Source: Selaginella moellendorffii (Eukaryota; Streptophyta; Lycopodiopsida; Selaginellales; Selaginellaceae). From it: 64,000 nt of DNA. The DNA lies in the NCBI RefSeq assembly GCF_000143415.4, contig NW_003314365.1:385181-449180 (forward strand), read 5' to 3'. Under the pieces are notes generated by a model. The model saw nothing but the letters and a program-made list of their open reading frames with translations, was not told the DNA's origin and did not search any database. Both the position numbers and the translations under genes were made by a program. Positions 10,301 through 20,758 of this stretch are shown here, piece by piece; the stretch's first letter is position 1; each line of letters begins with the position of its first letter.

Positions 10301-12996
10301 CTGCACAAGCTAAGGTCACGTGAGGCCTCACGCCATTTTGATTATAGATCGTTGTGAATATTCAGACACGAGGACTGAAAAGCGCACTGGTGGCGCATCG
10401 AAGAAGGACAAACAGAAAAGCAATAGGAAAAAAGGAGGTACAAATTATATTTGCAATGGCGTGTGGTCTCATGCCATTCCTTGCAGGAGAAACTTCTTCA
10501 AAGGCAAAACAGGCAAGCACCAGCCAAGCTCAAACTGACAGTGGTCATAAAAAGCGAAAGCACGTTGGACAGTCGTCGAGATCAGAGGCGTTTGATTCGA
10601 AAAGGAAGAAGGGCAACGAAAAGATGATAGGTAATGCCTCGCGGTTATGGCGTGTGTGCTCATGCCATTCATTGCAGATCAAGGGCTGAGTGAAACCAGG
10701 CAGTCACCACCTCATGACTCAGATTCCTATGGCGGACTCCCCTTCCCCAATCTCAATGGAGAGGTACAATGGATGAGGGAAGCTTTTCAAGGCAAGGCCA
10801 CGTTTTTCTCATCTCGTCGTCTTCGAAGGGTGCAAGAACGTGCAGAAACCATGTTAAGACAGTCGGGTGAGGATACGGTCCTAGGTCACGCACTAAAACA
10901 GGCTATGGATGTCTTGTATTTTGAGATGGAGACTCGGCCAGATGATTTTCCCAAGATGGTCCTGGAAGAACAAGCCATCCAGCCTGAGCAGCCTATGGAA
11001 GAAATGCAGGAGGGGGATGAGGAGCCAGAGAAAGATAATGAGCAAGAAGAGCAGAAGGACGAAGAGGAGGACAAAGAAGAGGAGGACGAAGAAGAGGAGG
11101 ACGAAGAGGACTTGGATGGTCCTCACAATGGTGACGATCACAATAACGACGACGACGATGATGACGACGATGGCCAGCCTGAGGTGGCCAAAGAGCGGCG
11201 GAGGAAGGTCATACAAGACAAACCATCAGGTAAATAATAATACATCCATTCCTAACCTTTTACCATTTCTAACATTGTCCATGTAGGTCGCAGAGCAAAT
11301 GGTAAGTAGAGATTATTCAGTTGAATTTACAAACTCTAGCCTTTAGTGTCGAGGAAGGATAGTGCCAAGCAAGGGTCGAAACGTATGTCCAATCCTTCAG
11401 AATCAGCAGTGCGCCCAAGTGATATCGGTCCTAGTTCCTCAATAGCAGTTGATGGTAAATACAGTATAGTCGATTCAATGTGCTAATGAGTTTGTTTTTA
11501 GTAGCACGGGAGGATACCATCTCAATCGAAGGGAGATATTTGGACATGCATATGGATCCGCCAGTGGACTCTACTTGGCTGCAAGAGTCATCAGAGCTGG
11601 TGGAGGCTACTATCCATATCAACGCCAAGCAAGCTGACCACGCTCCACTTGATGCTGCCCATACCACTGAGTCAATCTTGTCCACGTATCCAACTGACGG
11701 TGACCAGGCGCCATTGGACCCACATGAGGCCGCCCCAGCCGCCGAGCCGGTCGTATCCTCATTTCTAACGGATTCAACGTGTGCCCAATCGTCTGACTAC
11801 GCGCCGTTGGAACCTCCCTACACCGCCCCTGTTGCCTGTTCGGTCATGTCCACTTTGCCAACGGAGGCACCAGCTGAAATGGCGTGTGATCACACGCCAT
11901 CGGAACCACCCCATGCCACTGTTGAGCCAGTTGTACCAGAGTCTACAGCTGAAATGGCATGTGCCCACACGCCATCGGATGCGATTGACCCCACATTGCA
12001 GAGGAGAGTATTTCCGCCCTTCACGTTTCCTCGACCAAAACCCTCTCAACGACCATCGGGAGCAACATTTGCTAATATTGTAGATGGTAAAATTGACTTG
12101 TACCATTTTTTATGCTGACGCATTTCATTTCAGAGTCACGGCGAAGGTACTGTATCGTTTTTGATCTGAACGGTGTCCTTTTCTCCCATGAGCGTGGCTC
12201 GTCCTCGAATGTCATTGCACCCTCCAAAGCCTGCGGTCGCAAGTTGGTCAAAAGAGACAGATTCACATTAATCACACGGGAGAAACTGCGGGATCTAATA
12301 ATGACCATGCGACACTTAAAACAGAGGGCCGGGTTCAATTTGCAATTGGGAGTTTTGACATCCATGATGCGCCACAATGCATTAACATTGCTACAGATGA
12401 TGCACGATCAGACGCGAGTAATATTACCATTTGACTTTCTCCTAACGCAGGAGGATTGCTTGACTATGGTCCATGTGAGGGGTAGCAAGCCCATCTTCGT
12501 CAAGCCAGAGGCTGTAGTGATGAACCGGACTGCTAGCTCAAGTGAAATCCTCATCATCGATGACTCGCCGATTAAAACTGCAGCGAACACGCACACATAT
12601 GCAGTGCACCCCATCTCTTGCAGTATGGAAACTAGGGAGAAGAAACCGTATGTTCTGGGGGACCTTGCAAAATGGCTTGGAGCGATGGTGATAGAGAACC
12701 GGCCAGTCCAGGAGGTGGCTGCAGAAATCAACCAAATGGCAGATGGAACGGTATATCAGAAGCCATTTGATCGGACAGACACTAGTCATCATTTATGGCA
12801 TGTATATTGTCTAGCCAAGCACTATCCGCATCTCCATAATCTGCTCAACCGGATGGGTTCTTCGACCACTGAACATGAGCGTGGACGTATTAGAGAAGAG
12901 ATGGCATTACTATTGGGTTTAAATCCTGATAGTGTGGAGAGTGATGAAATTCCAAGATTATTGTATAGGCGTTGGAGGCAAAAAATAACAGTCTGA
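7374..12996 (+). CDS. Multi-exon element gene: ParB/Srx-like region, acidic tract, FCP1-like HAD phosphatase
   Basis: I reconstruct 11 exons with GT-AG introns: 7374-7376 (ATG only), 7616-8794, 8849-10172, 10223-10319, 10373-10437, 10487-10630, 10678-11229, 11287-11301, 11347-11454, 11502-12086 and 12134-12996. Together they keep one frame of about 1,644 residues. Residues ~220-320 look ParB/Srx-like (ending FYAVSGQHSSLAMQ). A Gly-rich strand near the end of exon 3 (CGGLFFRAALLKGVPCVAV) faintly recalls a methyltransferase motif I. Residues ~1050-1105 are Asp/Glu runs. The last exon carries FCP1/HAD motifs FDLNGVLF, GVLTSMMRHN and ILIIDDSPIK. Lys/Arg-rich stretches suggest nuclear location. 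The exon 4/5 junction is the least certain. It could be two or more genes, but every boundary joins in phase. Function in the element is unknown. Confidence 0.7.
7377..7615 (+). other. Intron 1, directly after the start codon, with three palindromes
   Basis: The donor GTAAGTC follows ATG at 7374-7376, and the acceptor TGAACAG precedes GCGAGGAATTGC, giving Met-Ala-Arg. Donor, start codon and acceptor are also present in copy 2 (start codon at 15035-15033, minus strand). Palindromes lie at 7400-7424, 7478-7502 and 7538-7562. An alternative start at 7595 would lie within this intron. Confidence 0.6.
8795..8848 (+). other. 54-bp intron carrying a palindrome
   Basis: The donor is GTAAGCC and the acceptor CCATTGCAG. 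The palindrome copy (8817-8839) ends seven bases before the AG. Because the length is a multiple of three and has no stop, the reading frame also runs through unspliced. The unspliced peptide (VSLVVCGIACGLTPFPLQ) looks out of place, which favours splicing. Confidence 0.6.
10320..10372 (+). other. 53-bp intron whose donor lies in a palindrome
   Basis: Choosing the donor GTGAGG at 10320, inside the palindrome, with the acceptor after ACACGAG keeps the frame between GPSSQPAQAK and TEKRTGGASKKD. The more obvious donor at 10315 breaks the frame. The assignment is inferred from phase only. Confidence 0.45.
10438..10486 (+). other. 49-bp intron carrying a palindrome
   Basis: The donor is GTACAAAT and the acceptor CCTTGCAG. 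The palindrome at 10455-10478 abuts the acceptor. Phase 1 joins RKKG to GETSSKAKQ. Confidence 0.65.
10631..10677 (+). other. 47-bp intron carrying a palindrome
   Basis: The donor is GTAATGCC and the acceptor CATTGCAG. The palindrome at 10646-10669 lies against the acceptor exactly as in the previous intron. Phase 1 joins NEKMI to DQGLSE. Confidence 0.65.
11878..11975 (+). repeat. Two in-frame exonic palindromes
   Basis: The copy at 11878-11900 is a perfect palindrome centred on GATC. The copy at 11953-11975 has a GCCC-type centre. Both are translated in the same frame as AEMAC-x-HTPS in a Pro/Ala/Glu-rich linker made of repeats such as APLDPHEA and APLEPPYT. Confidence 0.85.
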
Positions 12997-13414
12997 GATG
13001 GCATGTATTTATTTAAAAATGTAACTTATTATGGCATGGGGTTCCATGCCATTGTATTAATATTAAAAGACAATTCTTTGAGAGGATTTGCATTATACTA
13101 GAAGTGTTACAGCATGTTATTGGAAGTCTACGAAGTTGTTTTATTAATAATGGGAAAGTAAAGATTGAATGGGGACTTGGGCTCCACCTAGACTCGGAGC
13201 AACTGAGCCAATATTAAAAGGATGGAAAGAAATTGGACGACGATGACAAGGAGAAGAGAGAGGTGAAGCAGTGGCAGGGGGAGGAGAAGTGATTGAGTAG
13301 ACATTTCCTTGTTTAAAATAAAATGGCATGTGCCTCAATGCAGTTGAATTTTGTTATATTTATATACTATATAAAGGTTTGGAAACCTTATTTTACAAGT
13401 GGGATAATGACAAT
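12997..13414. other. 3' region of copy 1 with subterminal palindromes
   Basis: No gene is seen. Palindromes lie at 13030-13053 and 13322-13345 (the latter decayed). The word GTGGGAT near 13399 echoes the terminal repeat. The sequence is AT-rich and probably holds the 3' UTR of the plus-strand gene. Confidence 0.6.
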
Positions 13415-13439
13415 TCCCACTTTAACGAAATAGAGCTTA
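13415..13439 (-). repeat. Right terminal inverted repeat of copy 1
   Basis: Exact reverse complement of 303-327. It is followed by TTAG (13441-13444) and then at once by sequence of the inverted copy 2. Confidence 0.9.
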
Positions 13440-13445
13440 GTTAGT

Positions 13446-15035
13446 GGTACCTCCTCAGCACATCTACCCATTTGTCAAAAACAACTTTTGTCGTGAGTAG
13501 AATGCTATGGATGCTGAGTGTGTCATTGACCCCTAGTGTTTTCGAGAGAAGACTCGAGAATTCCTGCAATGGAAATGGCGTGAGGCCACATGCTATGCCA
13601 CATGCAACGAGGCTTACCTGCCAAGCGCTAGTTGCTAGTGCACGTCCTTGTCCTGGTTTTTGTGGCTTCTTCAGTTGAACCCAGAGCTTCCGTGTTCGTG
13701 CCAATGTCTCGTGCAGACCCGATTTGTAGCACGTTTCTTGCTTGACATTCTGCGCATGGGAGATGTATATGATAGATCGGAGGGGCGAGTTGCCTTTTAT
13801 CAGGCGGACAACTCTTGTCTTGAAGACTTTCTTCACCTCCTCGCCCACCATAATATCCACAACTATCTCTTGCATCGCCAAGCTAGAATGCTGCCCGGAG
13901 ACGGCATAGAACCGGATGTTCTGATCGTCCAACACCTTCCTATTGATCAAGTCTGGAAACCTCGTCTCGCCCTTCATTGTTCGGTAGTAGGGGATCACGT
14001 CTGCGATGTCGAGTGTTACTAGACTTGCCAGCATCTTCTGCTTCAGTTTCTCCACCCACTCATCAGATACTAGCCTGTGGTTGTATTTGCTTTGGATGTC
14101 GATACGGCTCACGTCGATTGTATATACTTTGTTGGAATAGTAACAAGTACTATTATCTGCGACGATTTTTGCTGCCTCTTCTTGCTCTTTCTGCTCTTTG
14201 CGGCTCTTCTTTTTGGTGGGTGTAGTGTTCGAACCCGAGGCAATGGCATCACCGAGTAGCTTCTTTTTTGGAGGAGAGTCAGACGTCGGCTTGAGCTTGA
14301 CCATGCTTTTCTGCTTCAGGGTAGTTTCCAGATCGACCCCCTTCCCCTTCGCTTCGTGAACTAGAGGCACTCTTAACGGCTCAATGTTGGAATATAGTTT
14401 TTGAACATCGCCGTAGGTGTGGTCTATGGATTCCATGTGATCTTCATAGACCTGCAGCGTCTTTAAAATTGTGGGCCTCCTGGACAACCTCTCCCTAGCT
14501 CCCTCTAGGAATTCCTCATAGCCGCTGCCCCCCTCCAGGAAGCCGGTAGGATGTGCAAGGTGGATCTTGAAGACAGACGCTGTCTCTACCACAAGTGCCA
14601 GTCCATATTCTTGCATGGAACTGCATGGAGTGTCTGTCACTTGGATGAGGATCCCCATGCATTCTTTTCTCCCACCATCTGTGTTGTACAGCCTCAGATC
14701 CTCGCCTTCCATCCCGAAAGCCCAACTGGTGAGCTTCTCCCCCTTCTCTGCATCCACATTGACAGTGGCTGGAAGAAGAACGCAATTCCTCGCTTGTTCA
14801 GAAATGCACAACAATTAGAGCTGACAGATGAAAAGCTAGCAGCTGGAAATAACGTGAGGCCACACGCCATTCACCACTGCATCAGATGTCTTGAGGCTGC
14901 ATCCTAAGATGGCGTGAGGCTACACGTCATCTGTAACCGGACTGCACTCGAGAGCCCAATCGGTGCATGCCAATGTTGCTACTAAATGGCATGTGGCCTC
15001 ATGCCATTTTCTACTTGGCCTAAAAGACTTACCAT
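13446..15035 (-). pseudogene. 5' part of the ParB/HAD gene, truncated (copy 2)
   Basis: The start codon (15035-15033), the intron after it, and exon 2 up to the GVNDTLSIHS region are conserved and uninterrupted (457 codons as an open frame from 14814). Coding stops at the copy junction just after LRRYH. The ParB-like region is complete, but the acidic and phosphatase regions are absent. The palindrome-bearing 54-bp intron is also conserved (palindrome 13573-13597). Confidence 0.8.
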
Positions 15036-17616
15036 TTGAAGCCGAATGAAGGCATGACAACCGGACTCGCTGGTGAATGTGCACTGTGTGTGCAGCGGAT
15101 TGTAGCAGCAAGGCTACTCTGCCACTTACAGTTGGAGAGTGGCGCTGAAATCTCCCGGGACGCCAAGTGGGCTGCGTGTGGGTGGCAGAGTGGGCAGCGG
15201 AGTTGGCGGCGAAGTTACAAACTGGGTGTGTCTTGAAGTGGACGCCGATGCACACGAGCGCGATGCGAGTGCTAGTGTGATGCAAGCGCGAGTGGATGCC
15301 GCTGCACACGAGAAACCTGTAGAGAAGGTAGATGAGCGCGAATGTGAGTGTGATCGCGAGTGGGAGCGCGATGCGAGCGCAAGTGTGCGAGCGCGAGTAC
15401 GAAGCAAAATGCAAAACTTAACCTCACACGCGCGAAATGTCACGACAGTTGGTAATCCTGCCATGTCATCATTCCTCGGACTTGGGCGCCACCATTAATT
15501 TCTGGATCGCCGTGCGTATGCATGCACGTGAACTCCAAAAGAAATCCGCAACGTCATCATTCCTCAGACTGCATGCACGCGAAATCCAAAAGAAAGATCA
15601 TGATTGGGATATCATTTAATACCCTTGCTATATTTATACCATGCATGATTGGATATTCCAAAGCATCTTGTATTTCCAAAAATGCCAGATGTTCAGCTAA
15701 ATAAATTGTCAGAGGATTTGATGTGACGTTCAAGCGTGTGGGCTCATGCAATTTTGATCCCAAAAAATGCACTAAAAAATGCTCGGCGTCATCTGGCGTT
15801 ATCTCTTGAATGGCGTGGGGCCGCATGCCATTTTCAGGGGCACATAGGAGTATATTCCTAGAATATTCTGACATGCACGAGATTGTTTTGAGTTTTCTGG
15901 AGATCCAACCGTTAGATCGCAACTAGATTTTATAGAATGGTATACAATGTCCTTCTTGATGACCCTGCAAAGAGGCATCTCGATCGGACACCACATTAGA
16001 CCACACGAGCCTTACAATGTTTCAGGGGCATTTGCCATAGATCCGACCGTTATTTTGCTCCAAGATTCTACAGTTTGGTGTGCATTGACCTTTCTATCGA
16101 CACTGCAAAGAGACATCACAATCAGATGTGGGATCACAAGAAACCAACTTCACTAACTCTGGTTTCACCAAGATCTACGTAAGGAGTTATGAAATGAAAG
16201 GACCCTCTCTATTGAAATGTGTTTATGGTCCTAGGGGCATTGTGACATATCAAAGGATTTTGCATCAAGTTCTATATTTGCATGTTTATCAAGCTACTGA
16301 ATTGCTAAACCCTAAACCCTAAACCCTAAACATGTGGCAAATGCTGCGTGAAGAAAGATGCCCTTTCTGGGCAAATGCTGTAAGAGGCAGATGCCAAGCA
16401 GATGTATCTCAGGCTAGCGAAGGGGACAAACGAAAGCTAGCTATAAACATGACGGGATGCAAATAGATTACTAGGCTGGTCCTGCGAAAATCAAAAACCA
16501 TAATTGAAAACATTGAAAATGCAAAAACAAAGGTTTATAATATTTTTGAATTTTAAGCAACCAAAGGAATGTAAGTAGGGCATGTGTTTGTAAGTTTAAA
16601 AATGCCTCAACCACTTAAATTCCCAAGTAAATAAAGCTGTTTCTATTTTTGGTACAGGTAAACTTTATAGCGTGTGGGCTCATGCAATTTTGAACCCAAA
16701 AATGCACCAAAAAATGCTCGACTAACATTATTCTTTGAATGGCGTGTGGCCTTATATTGCCATAAATGGACGTACACACACAGCATAATTATTCCTTTAC
16801 ACGGCGAATAATTTTGGCGCGGATCGCTGACACGGCATGGCAAAGTTCGAATCACTGACATGGCACAGCTGGATCGAGGCAAGGACATGATGTGACAAAG
16901 TTCAACCTCCGACAGCAAAGTCTAGAAGCTACTCAGTTTGAAATTTGTCAGAGGAATCATAAGATCTGGTTTGTTAGAGGATTTGATGTGACGTTCAAGC
17001 GTGTGTTATTTTTGAATTCTCGAACTCATTCCTAGGTCTATCATTTTTGTGCGCCGTGTTCTTGGTTCCGCTGAGCGCAGTGAGCGCTGCTTGTGTAAGC
17101 GGTGTTGTGAGCTATGGTTTATGCGTCTACAAGCGGTTGCGGCATTGCGAGCGCCATTGCGAGCGGCAGTTTATGCGAGTGGCAGTTTGTGCGAGCGGCG
17201 GTACGAGCAGTTGCGGTGTTGCGAGTGGCGCTACGAGTAGTTGTGGTGTTGCGAGCGGCACTGTCTTTGGTGTGGCTAACGCTTCCTCTTGATATTCGGC
17301 ACTTGTGCTTCCTGGTATGTTCACCATGGAATGGCTTAGGACCACATTTAGAAATGGCATGAGGCCACATGCCATCTTGGGCCCTTGCAATTTCATGGCT
17401 AGCGTATTGTCATGTATGTTTTTACTTGCCTGCAGCTGTGTGTATATCAAGATGGCATGAGGCCTCATGCCAATTTTGTGAATGCGAAATTTCACGTGGG
17501 TGTCAATAGCATGTTTGAATAATGGCATATGGCCTCATGCTATTTGGTATGTTATGATTTAGGCCATTCTCCAATCATTTTTTGTATGGTCTTAACTTCT
17601 TTTCTGCACTTTCAGA
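15036..17616. promoter_or_regulatory. Divergent intergenic region of copy 2
   Basis: This is the reverse counterpart of 4051-7373 with a single unit of the duplicated block. It contains a CpG-rich segment at 15130-15480 with GAGCGCGA-type repeats longer than in copy 1, and one telomere-type array at 16306-16331. Confidence 0.5.
16306..16331 (-). repeat. Telomere-type repeat in copy 2
   Basis: Three to four CCCTAAA units in a row, at the position equivalent to 6213-6238. Confidence 0.85.
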
Positions 17617-20600
17617 ATGGCCTTCAGGGTTGGGGAAAAGGTTTACATTTTGAATGGTGGGAAGAGAGTTGCAAAAGGGACCCTTGTGTCTATGGATCGG
17701 AACTTTGTTATACATTGTCAAAGGCTTGGGGAAGGCAATGCTGCTGTATCAGTAGAGACTGTCTTCGATGGGAATGTGGTCGCTATTGAACGAGGAGAGA
17801 TGGTCGTCGAAGTAAATGTTGTTGTTGCCTTGAAAAATCTACAGAAGAAAGTAGATGTTGGGGACAGCGCAAGTGCGACGCATGTTCCCTCCGTGGATCT
17901 TAAGAACCGTGCTACATGGATTCAGGCAAAGGTGTTTCTAAACAACCCCGAGGGGGAGGTGGTAGCTGAGGGCTTAGCCACAGTTGTCGATCCAAGAGAT
18001 GCGGTTGCTAATCAAGAATTGGGCTGGGATGATATTGGAGTTGCGATTTTAGAGGTTGTTGACACAGAAGAAAACAGTCTACTATTGGAAGCATTGTGCG
18101 GTGGAAATTGAGGCATTTAGTGTTTGAGAATGTGAAGGATTCACAATCAAACACCACTACAACTGATGACAGAACATCTCTTCATGGGAAAAGAAAGTAC
18201 ACCTTCCTAAAGCGCAGCCAAAGGGATCTGAGCAACGAACCGAAAAGGTAGAAAATGGCGATGGAGGTTCGAATGGTCTCGACAGTTGCTTGTTGCAAGA
18301 GGAGGTGCTGTCAACATGCTGATTGGGATGCTATTAAAGAGGAGAGAGCAAGATACAAGACATTGTCCTGGAAGGCAGCTCGCAATTTTGTGTATGAGGC
18401 ATTACGGTCATTTGTTGATGCTTCAGAACATCAGGTGGGGGGCATGGTCTTCCATAGGGGTTTGGTCTGCATGAAGGCATGGAGAATCATTTATGGAGTC
18501 CCTCGAACCACATTTTACAGAATCAAAACTGAGTTCGAGGAACAAAGGGTTCAACAGGCAGTCCATGGGAACGACGGTACGCACAAAACCAGGGGTCATG
18601 TTGTATATGGAGAGGCAATCTTCAAGAGGTTTGTCGAGACATGTAGCGAGCAGCAACCACATAAAACCCGCCTCTTGGAAGATGGAACACGAGACACCCA
18701 ACGAGTTCTCCCTTCCATGTATACCAAGGGGGCCATATTGGAAGATGTGAATCGGGAACTCCAGAGTAATGGCTACAGGAAGCTGAGCCAATCTAGATTT
18801 AGTAGATTGTGGAGCAACAGGTTCAGGGATGTGAGTATAGGAAAGTACTCCAGCTTTTCAAAGTGTGACGAGTGCACTGCTATCAAAATGGCTTTGTTGA
18901 AGAATTCTTGTAGCGCTCAAGAGCGAGAGACGTTGGTTAGAAGGCGGCTCGACCACAACATCGAGTAGAGAAGCTGCAGGACTGCATATTATCATAACAG
19001 GATTCCCTCCATGGAGAGACCTGACTCTTACCTCTGCATCATCCACAACAAAATGGACCAGAAAAAGACGTGCTTACCTCGACTCAATCCTGCCCCCAAG
19101 GCAATCTCTTCATCCATGCAGCTGCCTGTGTCTCTGTTTGGCATAATCGCTCATGGGCATGGTGCCCAGAACTATGGGAACTTCTTTGTACCTCTATGGG
19201 GTGGCGGGGGTGCAAACATGATGATTGCGTCCCTAGCAAAACACTTAAGGTCTCTGCAAAGTGCGCAGACTGAGCTAAACGGCCAACCCTTGCATAAGGC
19301 CCTTGTCGATCGAACCCCATACAGGGTTCAGCTGGAGGAGGAGCAAAGGCTTGCAGTATCGCGTGGGGCCCCATGCCATCCCAGTGAATATGTTGGCTGT
19401 CAGATTGTAGGGTTATCACGTGAGGCCTCATGCCATTCCGACGAGGCTGGTCGCCCGGTGAATGCACAGCCTCATCCAAACGAAGTAGAATCTCAAGGAA
19501 GTTCTTGTGGCCGATGTGGCCTTCCACCCCATCTTCTGCTCCATAACAGACAATGCTGGCAGTGAGAACAAAAACATGTACATCTTCGCGTACTTAGCGA
19601 TGCTTGTTGCCAAAGGCATATTTGAAACGGTTACACTTGGCTTTCTCATGGTTGGGCATACTCATGAAGATGTCGATGCCATGTTCAGTCACCTGGCAGA
19701 GTCCCTCCGGCGATCCAATGTCCTCACCCTCCCACAACTCTACGATGAATTCCAAAATTGCATCAAAGGCACTATTGAAGCTGCACTTGTGACAGAGGTT
19801 CCAGACTTTAAGGGGTTTGTAAGAGGCTACATCAGGGACGGATCCAAAACGCTGATTGGCCACTCCAAGCCTCTTCAGTTTCATTTCAGCATGCGTGACG
19901 GTGCTCCAGTGATGAGGTACAAGATGAAAGAATGGGACACAGTGTGGCTGCCAGTGGACGGCATTGAACTCTTCAAGAGAGATCCCATAACTGGGGAACC
20001 TATGATTCCTCAGGGTTCCCCACGGCCGATGCACCTGGATGGACTCAAAGACTAGGAAAGTATAGTGGCCGGGATTAGACAGCATATTGCCTTCTGGAAG
20101 AGGGGGTTGGTGTTTGGTGGAGAATCCTATTTTAAGAGGTGCAAGCCTTTGCTCGAATACTGGGAGAAGATTATATCTGCTATCCAAAATGGGCCGGTTG
20201 TATATGAAGAATTGGAAGAGTCCTTTTGGCCAGAACCCAGAGCACCAGATAGTAGCGGAACAATGTCCTCTGGAAATGCAGTGACAGATAACGATGTTGA
20301 GGATCACTATTGTGGGCCGAGGAACAAGAAGCCGGATTCAGCATTCAATGCAGTACAGGTCTGCAAAGGAATGGTCGTGCTTGTCAGACCCAGTAATAAA
20401 AAACAAATGATATGGGTGGGGCGCTGCATCACTGATGCAGAGGAGGACGCGGAAACTAACTCCTTCAATGTAACTATGGAGTGGTTCAAGCCAAGTTCTG
20501 GATATACGAAGGATTGCCTAGAAAAGAGATGGGTGCTGAATCCAAGGGATCCCAACATGAGCATATCAGTGGATAATGTTGTGCATGGTTGGATGTGGAA

Positions 20601-20758
20601 GCAGAGTACCACCATCACCTTGCCAGACCATGCAAGAGATGCAGCAAGAGCATTCATAACCCGGGTTCAAGGTGAGATTCATTAATATTCCTTTACTAAG
20701 TTTCTAATGTATTTTATTTCAAGGTGAACAATCCGAATCTGAATCAGAGGAGGCGTGA
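17617..20758 (+). pseudogene. Transposase-like gene (DUF7869-type), copy 2, broken
   Basis: Same gene as at 920-4050, in reverse. It starts MAFRVGEKVYILNGG at 17617 and ends through a 52-bp intron (20672-20723) into an acidic last exon with stop at 20756-20758. Breaks are a 1-bp deletion near 18081, TAG codons at 18249-18251, 18966-18968 and 20053-20055, and a 1-bp insertion near 19543, just before the TDNAGSENKN motif. The three nonsense codons are all CAG in copy 1. The breaks differ from those in copy 1, so the copies decayed independently from an intact ancestor. Confidence 0.75.

Larger units (their letters stand above)
303..13439 (+). mobile_element. Large TIR DNA transposon, copy 1, both ends present
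   Basis: The element is bounded by perfect 25-bp inverted repeats at 303-327 and 13415-13439, whose outer words are TAAGCTCTATTTCG and CGAAATAGAGCTTA. It carries two divergent genes: a broken DUF7869-like transposase gene on the minus strand and a ParB-like/HAD multi-exon gene on the plus strand. The ~3.3-kb gap between them contains telomere-like repeats and an internal tandem duplication. The target duplication is at most a TA and is not convincing. A second, truncated copy lies inverted immediately to the right. Existence of the element is directly visible; its assignment to a known superfamily is open. Confidence 0.85.
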
